Below, piece after piece: positions 44,791-56,104 of a DNA stretch of 64,000 nucleotides. This DNA is from Microplitis mediator (Eukaryota > Arthropoda > Insecta > Hymenoptera > Braconidae). Below the pieces are notes generated by a model, which saw nothing but the letters and a program-made list of their open reading frames with translations, searched no databases and was not told the DNA's origin. The position numbers were made by a program, and so were the translations under genes. The stretch is from positions 17,710,082 through 17,774,081 of the forward strand of contig NC_079974.1 of NCBI RefSeq assembly GCF_029852145.1, written 5' to 3'. The first letter of the stretch is position 1; the number at the start of each line of letters is the position of its first letter.

Positions 44791-45823
44791 CAATGAAAAA
44801 AAAGTATTGCTGTAATAGCAATACTATTAGGTTATGGTAACCATTTAAAGTTTGGAAAATCGTAGATTGCTAATATAGCAATACTTTACTTGCGTAAAGG
44901 CTGATTGCTATTTTACCCATACAATGTTTTGTTAAATCAACTATCTATATAGATGATTGCTACGGCAATACGTATTGCTATATTAACAATACGTATTGAT
45001 ATATTCACAATCCGGATTGCTATATTAACCATTTGGATTGCTATATTGAAAATTGGAATTCTATATGATAGCAATCTATAGGAACCGTTAAAACAGCAAT
45101 ACCAAGTACGGGGAGTATAACCAAAGAATATGGTTAAATTAACAATATTTTTATTTAAAATTGAAGATTGTTAATGCAGCAATGTAGTATTGCCAATTTA
45201 ACGATACATTTTGTTATGACAACTATCTACCATTAACGATACTTTAGATGGTTACGATAACTACACGGTAAGAAATATTTTGCGGATATCACTATGCCAG
45301 TATGGGCGTCAACGCCATACTGTATGGTATCGAAGATTTTTAAAGGTTATAAAATTGTATGCATAGATGATTCAACCATTGCGGGAATAGTAACATTGGT
45401 AATAGTTGTCGCGGACGCCGCAATGTCAGTATGGTTGTCAGGCCCATACTGCGTTGCCGTATCCACATTGCTTCTGGCCGATAAACCTAGTCTAACGACA
45501 TCTATATAGTTTTGGTGGTAATACGATAGTATACATTGATTGACACGCCAGAAATTATGGCGGGAAAAACTAGTAGCATTGTGCCCTCGGCATTGTAGTA
45601 TGGGTCTCAGGGCCATGCTGTTTCGCCGTGCCTGCTATGCATACGTGTGAGCAATACAATAGCTCCACTACTATACAGTATAGTAAATATCGCCATACTT
45701 TTGAGACTCGTTACAATACTGTCTTGGAATATTTCACATACTATTTTAGTATCTGTCTTCAGACCATACCAACATGGTGTTGAACGCCATGCATTTCTTA
45801 CCGTGTACATTTCTTTTTCAGTG
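44791..45823. mobile_element. MITE o, CAATGAAAAAAAAG terminus, ATTGCTAT word
   Basis: CAATGAAAAAAAAGTATTGC at the left is mirrored by TACATTTCTTTTTCAGTG at the right, with TA on both sides (44789-44790 and 45824-45825). The interior (44800-45260) repeats GGATTGCTATATT / AGCAATAC words at least ten times in both orientations. The element is interrupted near its right end by MITE a (45264-45805). Confidence 0.8.
45264..45805 (+). mobile_element. MITE a, CACGGTAAGAAAT terminus (copy 1)
   Basis: CACGGTAAGAAATATTTTGC and GCATTTCTTACCGTG form inverted ends flanked by TA (45262-45263, 45806-45807). The interior iterates CAGTATGGGC / GCCATACTG palindromic words. Copies with more than 90 percent apparent identity lie at 55547-56088 (inverted) and 61322-61854. 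The 71- to 89-codon frames found in all three copies reflect shared DNA, not a gene. Confidence 0.9.
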
Positions 45824-45825
45824 TA

Positions 45826-46916
45826 TTAATGAAACGTTGGTTATACACCAAATCAAATGAATTTATAAAATTATCCTATAGAATAATTTAAAAAATTAAG
45901 TTTTATATTTTCTGAATTTATAAATAATTTCCATAAATATTTGTTTGAAAAAAATGTTAGTTATATAGAAAAAACATCGAAGATTGTTTTTTAAAAAAAT
46001 ATATATTTATATAAATATAATATTTCGATGGATTTAATAAATAGATTTCGAGATAAGCAATATAAATCCATATGTATTTTGAAATGTGAATCTGTTGGTC
46101 TGCTTTTCTGCCATGTGATGGTGTATAAATGTACAAACCGAGAAGATCTCAATTTCTTCCAAGTGAGTACACTTTGATTCCCATGGAATTACGCGGCCGG
46201 CTGGATTTGGATCTCGCTGAAGATCCGTACGAGCGAGAAAAGTTTCCGCATGAGTTGAACCATAAAAATAAAATATTAAAAAAAAAAAAAAAAATTCAAT
46301 ATCTCTGAAAAGACGAATTGTTGAGATTATAAATCGTATATGTGTATGTCGTGTGTGCGTTTATAATTTTTTTTGTCCTTTCGTTATTACTATCTATTTG
46401 CTCGTATGTGGGATGTCGTTTGCCGCACGTCGAAACAATTCGTGAGAATAATATAAAATGCTGCTACTGAATCACAATTCTTGTTTACTTTTATTCTTTG
46501 CTTTATTTTTTACTTCTTATCCAGTGACTTTTCATTTGTCTCTTGTGTCAAAGAATTGAATAGGAAATGCAATGAAATGAAAGACTCAAGAGGGAGATAA
46601 CAAAAAGAATGGTAATAATAAAAACACGTTGTAATATCATTATCGGAAAAGTATCATATCTTATTGACGTATTTTGTGTTATAAAATATCACGTCAATTT
46701 TTTCTTGACAATCCTATTTATTTAAAAACTAATTTATCAAGATTCGTTGACTTAAAATAGCTGTCAATTTTTCAAATTTAACTTTTTCTTTCTCATAAAT
46801 AAATTATTATTATCAATGACTCAATCATATGTTATTTATATTCAATCGTTAATATAAAATATAAGATATTTAAATTAAAATTTTTTGCGGTTCAATATTT
46901 TTTTTATCGTTACAAG
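45826..46916. other. Unannotated; GC-richer block at 46090-46260
   Basis: Within 46090-46260 the composition rises (ACGCGGCCGGCTGGATTTGG) and CCAA|GTGAGTAC at 46160-46168 looks like a donor. The frame ending there (MVYKCTNREDLNFFQ) starts at an ATG near 46121 with no upstream acceptor or promoter. It could be a first exon or a conserved non-coding block. It is not called as coding. Confidence 0.3.
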
Positions 46917-48036
46917 CCCGAGTAAAAACCTTTGGATTAGATTGATCTTAACTTTACTAAAACAGCTTACATTTAACTTACCTGATATTGATGAACTGGA
47001 ATTAGTATTACCTTAAAAAGCTTAAAGAAGACTTAGGTGGGCTTATGCATCAAGTTGAATTCATTTATGACTTATTCCTGATAAAACTAACCTATAGAAG
47101 AATAAAAGTACCGAATGCCTGAAAAATAAACAGCTCCAGTAGTTATCAGTCACTAGGTCATCGCTAGGTGTTTCTCAGTTTTATTAGATAAAAATGAAAC
47201 ATTTGTAGGTCAAGAACTTAACTTTACCCAATGCCCCGCGGTTCTCGCAGACGAGATGTGTGACTTGCACCAGGTCATCTGCAGGTATTCTCGGGGGTTT
47301 ATTTAATAAAAATAAAGCATTTTTATGCAAAAAAGTGGATTTTCAATCAACACTTGAAGATAAGGTGTGTGACGTGCACCAGAACATGTCCAAGCGTTTT
47401 TAGAGCGTAGTTAAATAAATATAGAGCATATTCAGGTAAAAAAAAAAATATTTAACCAATTTTAAGGGATTCTCCTCGCATACGAACTGTGTGACTTGCA
47501 CAAGATCATCTTAGAAATCACCTGAAGGTGATCTGATGTAAGCTACACAGCTCATCGATAAAAATCCATAAACATTGGTTAAAAGTTCAATTTTTAACCT
47601 AAAAATGCTGTATCTTTGTCTATTTATGCTTGGAAAACGCTAATAGGAGACGATGGCGTATACCGAGCAGCTTGTCTGCAAAGAAAACTCTTAAACATTC
47701 TTCGAAAGATCAGTTTTTAACCTAAAAATGCTGTATTTTTTGTCTATTTATGGTTAGAGAACGTCAGGAGACGACTTGGTGTCTGATATGTACTGGGGCT
47801 ATTTGTCAGACATTCGATGCTCCTTTCTAACCTAGTGTGGATTCATATCTTCGATAGGTTAGTTTTATCAAGAGTAAGACATAAATGAGTTCAACATGAT
47901 GCGTCAGCTCACCTAAGTCACATTTAAGCTTTCTAAGTAAAGGTAATACTAATTCAAGTCCATCAATATCAGGTAAGGTAAAAATAAGCTTTCGAAGTTA
48001 ACGTTAGTTCAATCTAATCCTAATGTTTTGATTGGG
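46917..48036. mobile_element. 1.1 kb foldback element with ~170-bp arms and internal repeats
   Basis: The left arm (46917-47100) and the inverted right arm (47855-48036) share long phrases: GGATTAGATTGA, TTACCTGATATTGATG, GAATTAGTATTACCTT, and GATAAAACTAACCTAT at the inner edge. The tips are CCCGAGTAAAAACC and TTTTGATTGGG. The interior has three degenerate direct units around TGTGTGACTTGCACCAG-like cores (47260, 47370, 47490). Two further units in the opposite orientation have ACCTAAAAATGCTGTAT (47599 and 47720). So the inside is also an inverted arrangement of tandem modules. No transposase. Confidence 0.75.
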
Positions 48037-49480
48037 AATAATTAAAAAAAAAATCAAGAATTCAAAAGTCCATACGTCAATCGCTCATGTTGAAGTAAAA
48101 GTAAATTTTAAATTTTCACTGCGGAAAGTTAAAATCTACTGCTAGTAAAAAAGAATTAAGTTCGTTAGTGATTTTTTTCTAAAGATGTCGGGGTCACGAT
48201 TATCCATAACATTCATCGAAATCCAACGTTTCTTGAATTAAATTAATTTTTTTCAAATCAGGATATTAATGAATCACTTTAATATTGCATACATGCTTGT
48301 TTCTGAATAAGTTTTATTGATAATGATATACATAATGTATATTTAAATTAATTCGAGTGTACTGTAAAAAATGTAGAGGTGAGTGAAAAAGTGTAGACTA
48401 TTCGTGAAAATAGCCGAAAATTTTCACCCGTTTGTAAAGCAAACGCAATGTGTTCGCGCTTGGGTTATGCAGTATTGATAATTCAAAATGTATTAATTAA
48501 AAAATTGATCATCATAATAATTTCTTTTCATGAAATAATACGGTTTCAACTTTTAATTAAATTTTCTACTGAAGTATAATTGATTTGTAAAAATGTTCAA
48601 AAATTGTAGAGATTTTTTCAATTCGTGAAATTTATTCTCATATATAAATTTATATATAAATTTTAATTTGGAAATTTTTATAGATATGTTATAATGAACA
48701 TATTCGTAAAAGCGTCGAATATGTATGTATGACTGTAATAAAAGATAATTTAAATAGGGATTTTTTAATAGAAATGATGAAATTCAGAGCACGCACAAAG
48801 TTTTTTTTAAATGAAAGTAATAAATATTAATTAAAAAAATAATTTGTTTAAACTTAGATAATTAATATCAGCAAAAAGTATAAAAATGGAAATATACTTA
48901 TACTCTGGTTCAAGTAGTTTAATAATGAAACCTTTTAATATAACAATGAAGAATATCGTATTCCATTTATAGCCTTGAGGCCTTTCTCCAGTTTCTCAAT
49001 CTTCTCTCATTTCTGCTTATCATCAACTATACAAGTTAAGCATCAAGAAGTAAAGCTGTGCTTCATTTGCCTCCCTGTTGAGTATTTTAGTTAGTGTCGG
49101 AAGTAATTTTGACCGTCAACTCGAGGTTGCTTTACTAGTTTCGATAGAGAAGTACACGAACTAGAGGCTTCATGCTACAATATAGTCTTGTGTACACTAC
49201 TATATTTTACAAGAGAATCAAGAGAGAAATACTCGACACTAGAAGAAGAAAGACAAAATTTACGTTGTTTCATATTTTCAACTTATGTATATCACTGATT
49301 TATTTGTTTCAAATAGAGATCTATTTTTTCTAACCCTTCATGCTTTTAAAGATAAAAAAAATTTATTTAATTACAGTAAGAAAATGAATGAATTTTTGAC
49401 CTTCACGTTAATTAAATATGTGGAAAAGCCGTTATCAAAATATATATGCATATATGATTTGGTTTTAGTTAGTTTGTTAT
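48037..49480. other. AT-rich stretch without a recognised gene
   Basis: The first 100 bp contain the end phrase of repeat R (TTCACTGCGGAAAGTTAAAA near 48117). No exon with splice signals is seen. The 70-codon + strand frame at 49285-49497 is not called. Confidence 0.4.
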
Positions 49481-49630
49481 CTTTCCCACGATATTAAATT
49501 GTTGAGGGATAACGTTGGATAGGTCATACCACATTGGTGGGTGCATTGGGCATGGGAAAACAGTTGAAAGTTGTCGGAGTGAATTTTCGTTGGGCTACCA
49601 ACTGTATATATATATATATAGTATGATACT

Positions 49631-49816
49631 ATGGATGCGGAAAACGAATTGGGAATGCAACTGCTGCCACAGAAGCGTGTTGCGGATGGAAACGGCCCGA
49701 TAGATAACGCGCTACGCGGTCGAGTGAGGATGCCGAAGTTTAATGGCAATTTACGGCCGCGTCACGCGCGTCCCGCTTTTCCAATGTGCTCTTTTGTATT
49801 GCTTCTACCTCAGTAG
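49631..49816 (+). CDS. Candidate GC-rich small coding region, unknown
   Basis: The ATG at 49631, in a TACTATGG context, opens a 61-codon frame ending at TAG (49814-49816). The region is much richer in GC than its surroundings (CGCGCTACGCGGTCGAG, GCCGCGTCACGCGCGTCCC). The first 31 residues (MDAENELGMQLLPQKRVADG, then a short tail) look like real protein. At CGA|GTGAGG (49724) there is a donor-like site. A pyrimidine-rich tract ending CTACCTCAG at about 49813 is acceptor-like, giving a possible 90-bp intron, but the next codon would be TAG. So either a 61-residue protein, a spliced 31-residue one, or a first exon of a longer gene using the donor. No family is recognised. Confidence 0.4.
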   Translation: MDAENELGMQLLPQKRVADGNGPIDNALRGRVRMPKFNGNLRPRHARPAFPMCSFVLLLPQ

Positions 49817-50363
49817 ATAGTTGGTCTCTTCGCTACTGCACGAGTTATATAACTATCTGACTGTATCTTCTTGTCATTAAAGTAAACAAATTTTCTTATG
49901 CTTATTGCATATATGTAAATTTACATTTTTATGAATCATTTTCTTATAATTTTCTAATAATTATTTTATTAAATTTATTACAAACCGTAAACCCAAAGCG
50001 TTTAGTATACTTTGTTTCTATTTTTATTAAAATTTTATCGGTGCAATAATTTTCTATTGAATTTTTGCATCAGTACAATGAATTACTATAAATGGATACT
50101 CATTGAAAAGAGAACATTTTAATTGATGAGATGTAATTTTGGATTGATTTGTTTTTTTGTTCACGCTTACCTCAAAAAATTTTAATTTAATTTAAACATT
50201 AGCGTTGCCTGTTGATCTGTTCTGTTCATTTATGCATAATTAGATCATTCTAGATGAGTACTCTTTTGAAATAAATCAAGGACAAGTACTGACAGTCAGT
50301 GAATATTCATTGAGAAATAGTTCAATGATTACCACTGATTCAATTATTGAAAAAAAATAGTAA
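49817..50363. other. Unannotated stretch
   Basis: No supported exon. AT-rich with no repeat boundary recognised. Confidence 0.35.
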
Positions 50364-51278
50364 CACAGAAAAAAGAGCAGTTGAAAAATTTAACTCATAT
50401 CTGTATTTATTACAGTTTCGTTCAGTCGTGAAGCGGTGCGGCTCTGAAACTGTAAAAATTACATTTTTATCCCAGGCATAACAAATATTACAGTTTCAAA
50501 CTTGATGTTGTCCAGCTCTCTATAGTAAACAGATTTTATAATTTGAAATTTTATTCTAAAATTAGTTAAAATTACATTTTCGATCGTTAATATTACTATT
50601 CTGTATAGTAGTGTTCTTCTTAAGATATAGAATTTAAAAATTACAGTGTGAGCTGTGATTTTTCTCAGATCATTCATCATTCTCGACAATTGATAACTCA
50701 CAGTGTAATTTTTATGTTATGAATAAATAAGAGGTATTATTTCAGAAAGCAAAAAATACATAACCAATAAATCTTAATTTTTACAGTTTCACCTGTCAAC
50801 TATTAATTTTAAAATAAAGCAAGAATTCAAAATAAAAAGTAAATAATGCTTTAACAGGGGTTATCATATATTTTCGGTTGAGTTTTTTTTCGGAAACAAA
50901 ACCTCTAAATACAAAATACATACTGCACATTGATGCATTACTGTCTAATCTAGCGAAGTGCCTTTTAATTGTTTGATAATATTCGTTTGTTTAAGAGAGA
51001 AACTCGGCCAAAGTTTCCATTTACTGCACAAGTGCAACAAAGATAGTACCGTTCGTTGACTTGAGTGTAATAGAGAGAAAAGTGCGAACCCTTCTTAAAG
51101 ATTTATTTAACTAAAATTACATTTTAAACTGTAAAATTTCCTGCTTAAAATTGTATTAATTTAATTACTATAACAAATATCTAAAATTACAGTTTAAGCT
51201 TTAATGTTTAAAGACTTCTGCCCCGAGGCCTGTTTTCACTGTAGAAACTATAATTTTTTAACTGCTTTTTTTTCCGTA
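50364..51278. mobile_element. MITE e-family, long copy (CACAGAAAAAAGAGCAGTTG)
   Basis: CACAGAAAAAAGAGCAGTTG at the left and ACTGCTTTTTTTTCCGTA at the right are inverted. The interior repeats ACAGTTTC/AAACTGTAA and AAATTACA words, as in the short copy at 52263-52548. The larger size is due in part to an inserted or captured stretch at about 51005-51100 that also occurs at 8085-8178. Confidence 0.75.
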
Positions 51279-51776
51279 TAGAAACTAATGCTCATCATTA
51301 AAAGTATATGTTGTAAATAATGCAGCATAAAAACTAATAGTATTTATCTGTTTTGAAACATATAAAATTTTTATAATCACAACAATAACAATCAAGAGAA
51401 AAGTTACTTTTATTGAAGGTCTATAAAGTTAGTGCGTAAATCTTATTTAATTATTTTTTAATAAAGCAGATCAATTTTAATTAATTAATTAAGAGATTTT
51501 TTGTTGTTTATTATAGTATATTCTCGTTAATTAAACGATCATTATAAGGTTTAGCGGTAACAATTAAGTTGATGTACTTTCGGTAAAGTTTTACGTATAA
51601 ATTTGTTTAAGAGTTTGCCAAAAGTATTGAATACTTTATTAAATATTATGTTGGCAAAGATGCTTACTGAAATAATTAATATAACAAAGTCGACAAGTCG
51701 ATGTTCGATAAAATAAAAAAAAATGTTGGAAAATCGAAAACTGCACACCTCAATTATTCATCGAAATTGCGCTTTT

Positions 51777-51895
51777 TTCATTCCTACTGTCACACTAGTG
51801 CAGCTGCCAGTAGTTGATTAAGAGAAAAAAAAAAAGAAAAATAACGATAATAATAAAAATAAATAAAATGCCATCTGGCAGCCAGGATGGAAGGT
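51777..51895 (+). repeat. Dispersed repeat U, copy 1
   Basis: CACTAGTGCAGCTGCCAGTA, an AGAGAAAA run, then AAATGCCATCTGGCAGCC. The same order occurs at 54847-54955 (GGGCTGCTGCCAGTAGTTTA, AGAGAAAAATGG, AAATGGCAGCTAAAT). The ends are undefined and it is non-coding. Confidence 0.55.
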
Positions 51896-52262
51896 AGATT
51901 TCTCTAAAGACTTTCTAAAAATTTGAATTCTCATAAAAGCAGTAAAATTATCTGTCATTGAAACCATATTTAGTAATTTTCTTGATTTTGTTCAAACTTT
52001 CAAGGCTAGTGAATTATTGGAAGAAATAGTCAAAACGTTTAGTTTAAAGACTAGAAATAAAGCTTATTTCACAAGTTTTAGAAAACTTCTTACATAAATT
52101 GTTTATAAGTTTTAGTTTTGAAGTTATATAAACTTTAATAGTGAAAAAACGATATTTTTGAGAAATCGAGAAAATTTCAAACATCCATAACTTCTAAACT
52201 AATCAACCGATTGCGCTCATCTTGAAATTTGATCAAGATAATTACCCATAGGATGATTCATA

Positions 52263-52548
52263 CACGGAAAAAAGAGCAGTTGAAAAAATACAGTTTCTAC
52301 AGTAAAAAAAGCTTTCGAGGCAAAAATCTTTAAACATTAAAGCTTAAACTGTAATTTTAGAAATTTGTTATAGTAATAAAATTAATACAATTTTAAGCAG
52401 CAAATTTTACAGTTTAAATCGACAATATCGAGTTTGAAACTGTAATATTTGTTATTTCTGGATAAAAAATGTAATTTTTACAGTTTCAGACTCGGAGCGC
52501 TTTACTACTATACGAAACTGTAATTTTTCAACTGCTCTTTTTTCCGTG
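52263..52548. mobile_element. 286-bp MITE e, CACGGAAAAAAGAGCAGTTG termini
   Basis: CACGGAAAAAAGAGCAGTTG and its exact mirror CAACTGCTCTTTTTTCCGTG, except one base, form the ends. TA lies on both sides (52261-52262 and 52549-52550). The interior is made of ACAGTTTC/GAAACTGTAAT and TAAATT words in both orientations. No coding capacity. Confidence 0.88.
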
Positions 52549-52689
52549 TAACGATTCACAGCCCTAGTTTATTTGATTAAAATAATTTAGTCCAGTCGCG
52601 ATATAAGTCCGCCGAATTATATTTCTTGGAAGACATTCCCCCTCTATGACTACGAAAATAATCATGTACACACTCACACGCTTGCAAAG

Positions 52690-52775
52690 TAGGGGAAGTG
52701 TGAGTTATGGCGTTCAACTGATGAGCAGAAGCTGCATAGATTCTAAGGAATTCTTAGAATTATATTCCCCTACAC
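52690..52775. repeat. Short inverted-repeat segment
   Basis: GTAGGGGAA near 52690 is mirrored by TTCCCCTAC near 52766. Between them is a perfect palindrome ATTCTAAGGAATTCTTAGAA(T) at about 52740-52760. It may be a very short G-rich-ended MITE. Confidence 0.4.
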
Positions 52776-53880
52776 CCTTGTAAGCGGACTTATAACGCGA
52801 TTCGACTATATATTGAATCAATGGAATAACGAATCGAGCCAACATTGGGTTTAAATTGTTCCTTATTCGATTCTCTGTATGCTAGTATACATGGATTAAC
52901 CCATTGTTGTGCAATTAAAAAAATGTAGACATATTTTTGCTCGAGTGAAATAGTCGAAAATAAAAACCAAGTGTTAGTAAGCATTATCATCGTTTTCAAG
53001 CTTGAGCTGTGTAATAAATAAAAAACATATTTAGTGGTATTTATTTTGATGAGTTAAATCTAGTGGTTTAGTGATGTAATAAATAACTTTATATGAATTG
53101 AAATGTTTTATTGATGTATACATGATTATTCAATAATCTCTCAGTCATCTGTATAACATGTCTTCTTACTCAATTAAATTTATCTGAATATCAAATAGAT
53201 TGATTTTATTATGATCATCAATATTGTATGGTATTTATTAATAAAAATATGTCCACATCTGTCATGATTTATACGATATTGTTATAGATATTAATTGTAA
53301 TCCATATATGTTGCGGTGATAGATTGATTATAATGTTTTAATTGATAATGCTTGCATATAATTAATGCGGGAAAGCATTTACGATTCAGTATAGATAGCA
53401 AATGGGAGATTTCAATAATATTTTAATCAATTAGAACTTAAATTATTGTTGGTTAGCTTTGAAGTGAAAATAATACTATTAAATTTCATGTATTTCGACA
53501 AGTATGCCATTAAAATTTCAAAATTTATAAGTTGTTTATCGATTTCCATGTCACTAATTAAAGACGTATTAAGAAATTTTATAATTACTTTCTTTCGTTG
53601 GAAAACCCATAAAAAAATTGTGGCTGGTTTTGAAAAATTTCATTAAATGTTTAATAGAAGCAATCATATATGAAATTATGTGAAATTAGTGTTTTTGAAA
53701 TGTGTCCGAAAATGTTCCGCAAGCGTCGAAAATTTAGGTCTAGTTTCATCGAAATACTAGAAAATTTCCCTACACTTTCCAGACACTTTCCACAGATTTT
53801 CTATAGATTTTCCATCGAGATGACCGATTGATGACCGATAGATTACTGACTAAACACTGACAAATAACCAATTTCAAATA
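52776..53880. other. AT-rich stretch without a recognised gene
   Basis: No supported exon. At 53760-53830 a run of related words (AGACACTTTCCACAGATTTT, CTATAGATTTTCCATCGAGA) suggests a small degenerate tandem cluster. The 66-codon frame at 53446-53646 is not called. Confidence 0.35.
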
Positions 53881-53882
53881 GC

Positions 53883-53922
53883 AAAGTTTACAAGCATGAA
53901 TATGATTGGACTTGTAAACTTT
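53883..53922. repeat. Perfect 12-bp hairpin
   Basis: AAAGTTTACAAG (53883-53894) and CTTGTAAACTTT (53911-53922) pair perfectly around a 16-nt loop. This is a strong cruciform or hairpin in otherwise unstructured sequence. Confidence 0.6.
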
Positions 53923-53959
53923 AGGTGAACCTTCAGACACCACCGTCCATCTTACGGCT

Positions 53960-55546
53960 TTAAATAAATTATATTATTATTAATTGAAATGTTTTTGCTA
54001 TGTGAATTTAGTGTTTTTGACAAGTTATGAGCTTATTCAAATAATTTTGTCGAGGTTTCAATAATTGCACTTAAGTACTGTAACTTTATTAATGCTGCAT
54101 GTAGAAGGTATAGCCCAACTTTCTAAGAATTCAGTGCTGTGAGAGTATAGTCAAAATAAACTCTTGTTATGTGCTTAGTAGAGTTGACACTTAAAATTCA
54201 TGCTGCTGGTTTACTGAAAAATGCTCTGCGTGGGTAGAAATGTCTGTATATTTGATTAAAATATTTGTAAAATATAGTGTACTATGGAATTATTTTCTGC
54301 ATTATAAAACTAATCAATTACAATTGGAAAAATCTCTTCAATATTTATAAAGTTGAAAAAAAAAATAGTATCTTTAATGAATAAAAAAAATAGTAATTTA
54401 TTTTCAACTAAAGTATTTATTGGCCGAAAGAAATTTGTGCAATATTAATTAATAATTTATGAAAATTAATTATGACAGTTTATTTTAATGCAGAAAGTAA
54501 TGAAAAAAAGTAATTTAAATAATTAGGAAAGACTGAAGCAAACAGAATTTCCAAGAGAGCAACTAAAATACGCGTGGCGAATATACTAATTAGTATGGAG
54601 TACAATTCGTTTCAAACATTTTGGTAGATACCATCGGTTATCATTTTAAAATAATTTTATCGAAAAAAAACACCTCAATCGCTCATTTAATTTTTAATTA
54701 ATACTTTCATTCAATTTTTATTATAATATTAATGAATTTTTTCTTTTATTGATTTTTATTCAGCTTTTGAACTTTTAATCGCTTATTTTCAGTTCAACTT
54801 TTTTTTATCAAAAAAGTTTTTTGAATATCCCTCCTCTTTGTTTTAGATGTCACTCTTTTTTCAACACTACTGTTACGCTAGGGCTGCTGCCAGTAGTTTA
54901 TGGAGAGAAAAATGGACAAAAATAATACAATAGTAAAAATAAAAATGGCAGCTAAATTTTTCATGAATTATCCGCTTTACGTATTTAATTATTTACAATT
55001 AAATTAATAGAAATTAGATAGTGATTTTCAAAAGGGTTCTTGTGATCAAAAATACAAAGATAATAAACAAGTTAGGCCGATTGATTGTGTCTATCAAGGG
55101 TTGTCGTGTTTACGAAGTGTCATACATGACAATCGACTACTCGTTTCTCTGGGATTAAAATAATGTATAATTAATTAATTGAATAATCAATCAACTTGAA
55201 ATTGGGTCAAAATTATTCTTTAATAAATTGTCTTTGTACTAGTATACAATTTGACCTAATTTAGTGCAATCAAAAGAGTGTAGAGGGAACTTAATGTGAG
55301 CGAATGAGTTTAAAATAATAGATCGATTGTAAAGAACCCTCAGTGGGTGAGGCACGATGTGAAGATAGCTTCAAAAAAAATCTTAGAGAAATATTAATAA
55401 AATTTGAATTTTCTGATTTGTAAGTTTTTAGGTTCATTGAATAGGTTTCTATTCTTATCAAAAATTTCGGAAATAAATTTCAAGAAGAAAACTTAATTAT
55501 TTATAGTTCCCTATCATATTAATATTTTATTAAGAAGATAGTAGTA
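53960..55546. other. Mostly unannotated stretch with repeat U copy 2
   Basis: Apart from repeat U at 54847-54955, no exon or element boundary is recognised. AT-rich throughout. Confidence 0.4.
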
Positions 55547-56088
55547 CACGGTAAGAAATGCATGGCGTTCAACACCATGCTGGTATGGTCTGGAGACAGA
55601 TACTAAAATAGTATGTGAAATATTCCAAGGCAGTATTGCAACAAGTCCCAGGAGTATGTCTTTATTTACTATACTGTATAGTACTGGAGCTATTGTATTG
55701 CTCACACATATGCATAGCAGGCACGGCGAAACAGCATGGCCCTGAGACCCATACTACAATGCCGATGGCACAATGCTACTAGTTTTTCCCGCCATAATTT
55801 CTGGCGTGTCAATCAATATATACTATCGTATTACCACCAAAACTATATAGATGTCGTTAGACTAGGTTTATCGGCCAGAAGCAATGTGGATACGGCAATG
55901 CAGTATGGGCCTGACGACCATACTGACATTGCGGCGTCCGCAATAACTATTGCCAATGTTACTATTCCCGCAATGGTTGAATCATCTATGCATACAACTT
56001 TATAACCTATAAAAATCTTCGATACCATACAGTATGGCGTTGACGCCCATACTGGCATAGTGATATCCGCAAAATATTTCTTACCGTT
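55547..56088 (-). mobile_element. MITE a, CACGGTAAGAAAT terminus (copy 2, inverted)
   Basis: This is the same element as 45264-45805 in reverse orientation, with TA on both sides (55545-55546, 56089-56090). The right tip is mutated to CCGTT, and an extra partial terminus (ATCTTACCGTTTA) follows it directly. That suggests a tandem terminal duplication or an imprecise excision and reinsertion. Confidence 0.88.
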
Positions 56089-56104
56089 TAATCTTACCGT
56101 TTAA

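Noticed and set aside
45294..45810. ORFs of 60-89 codons repeated at 45294-45829, 55514-56058 and 61405-61983 as a conserved protein
   Set aside because: They coincide exactly with three copies of one MITE on both strands and several frames. Conservation is that of the DNA element.
46121..46165. First coding exon ending at CCAA|GTGAGT
   Set aside because: No promoter or acceptor upstream, and a 15-codon peptide without leader character. Left as a GC-rich block.
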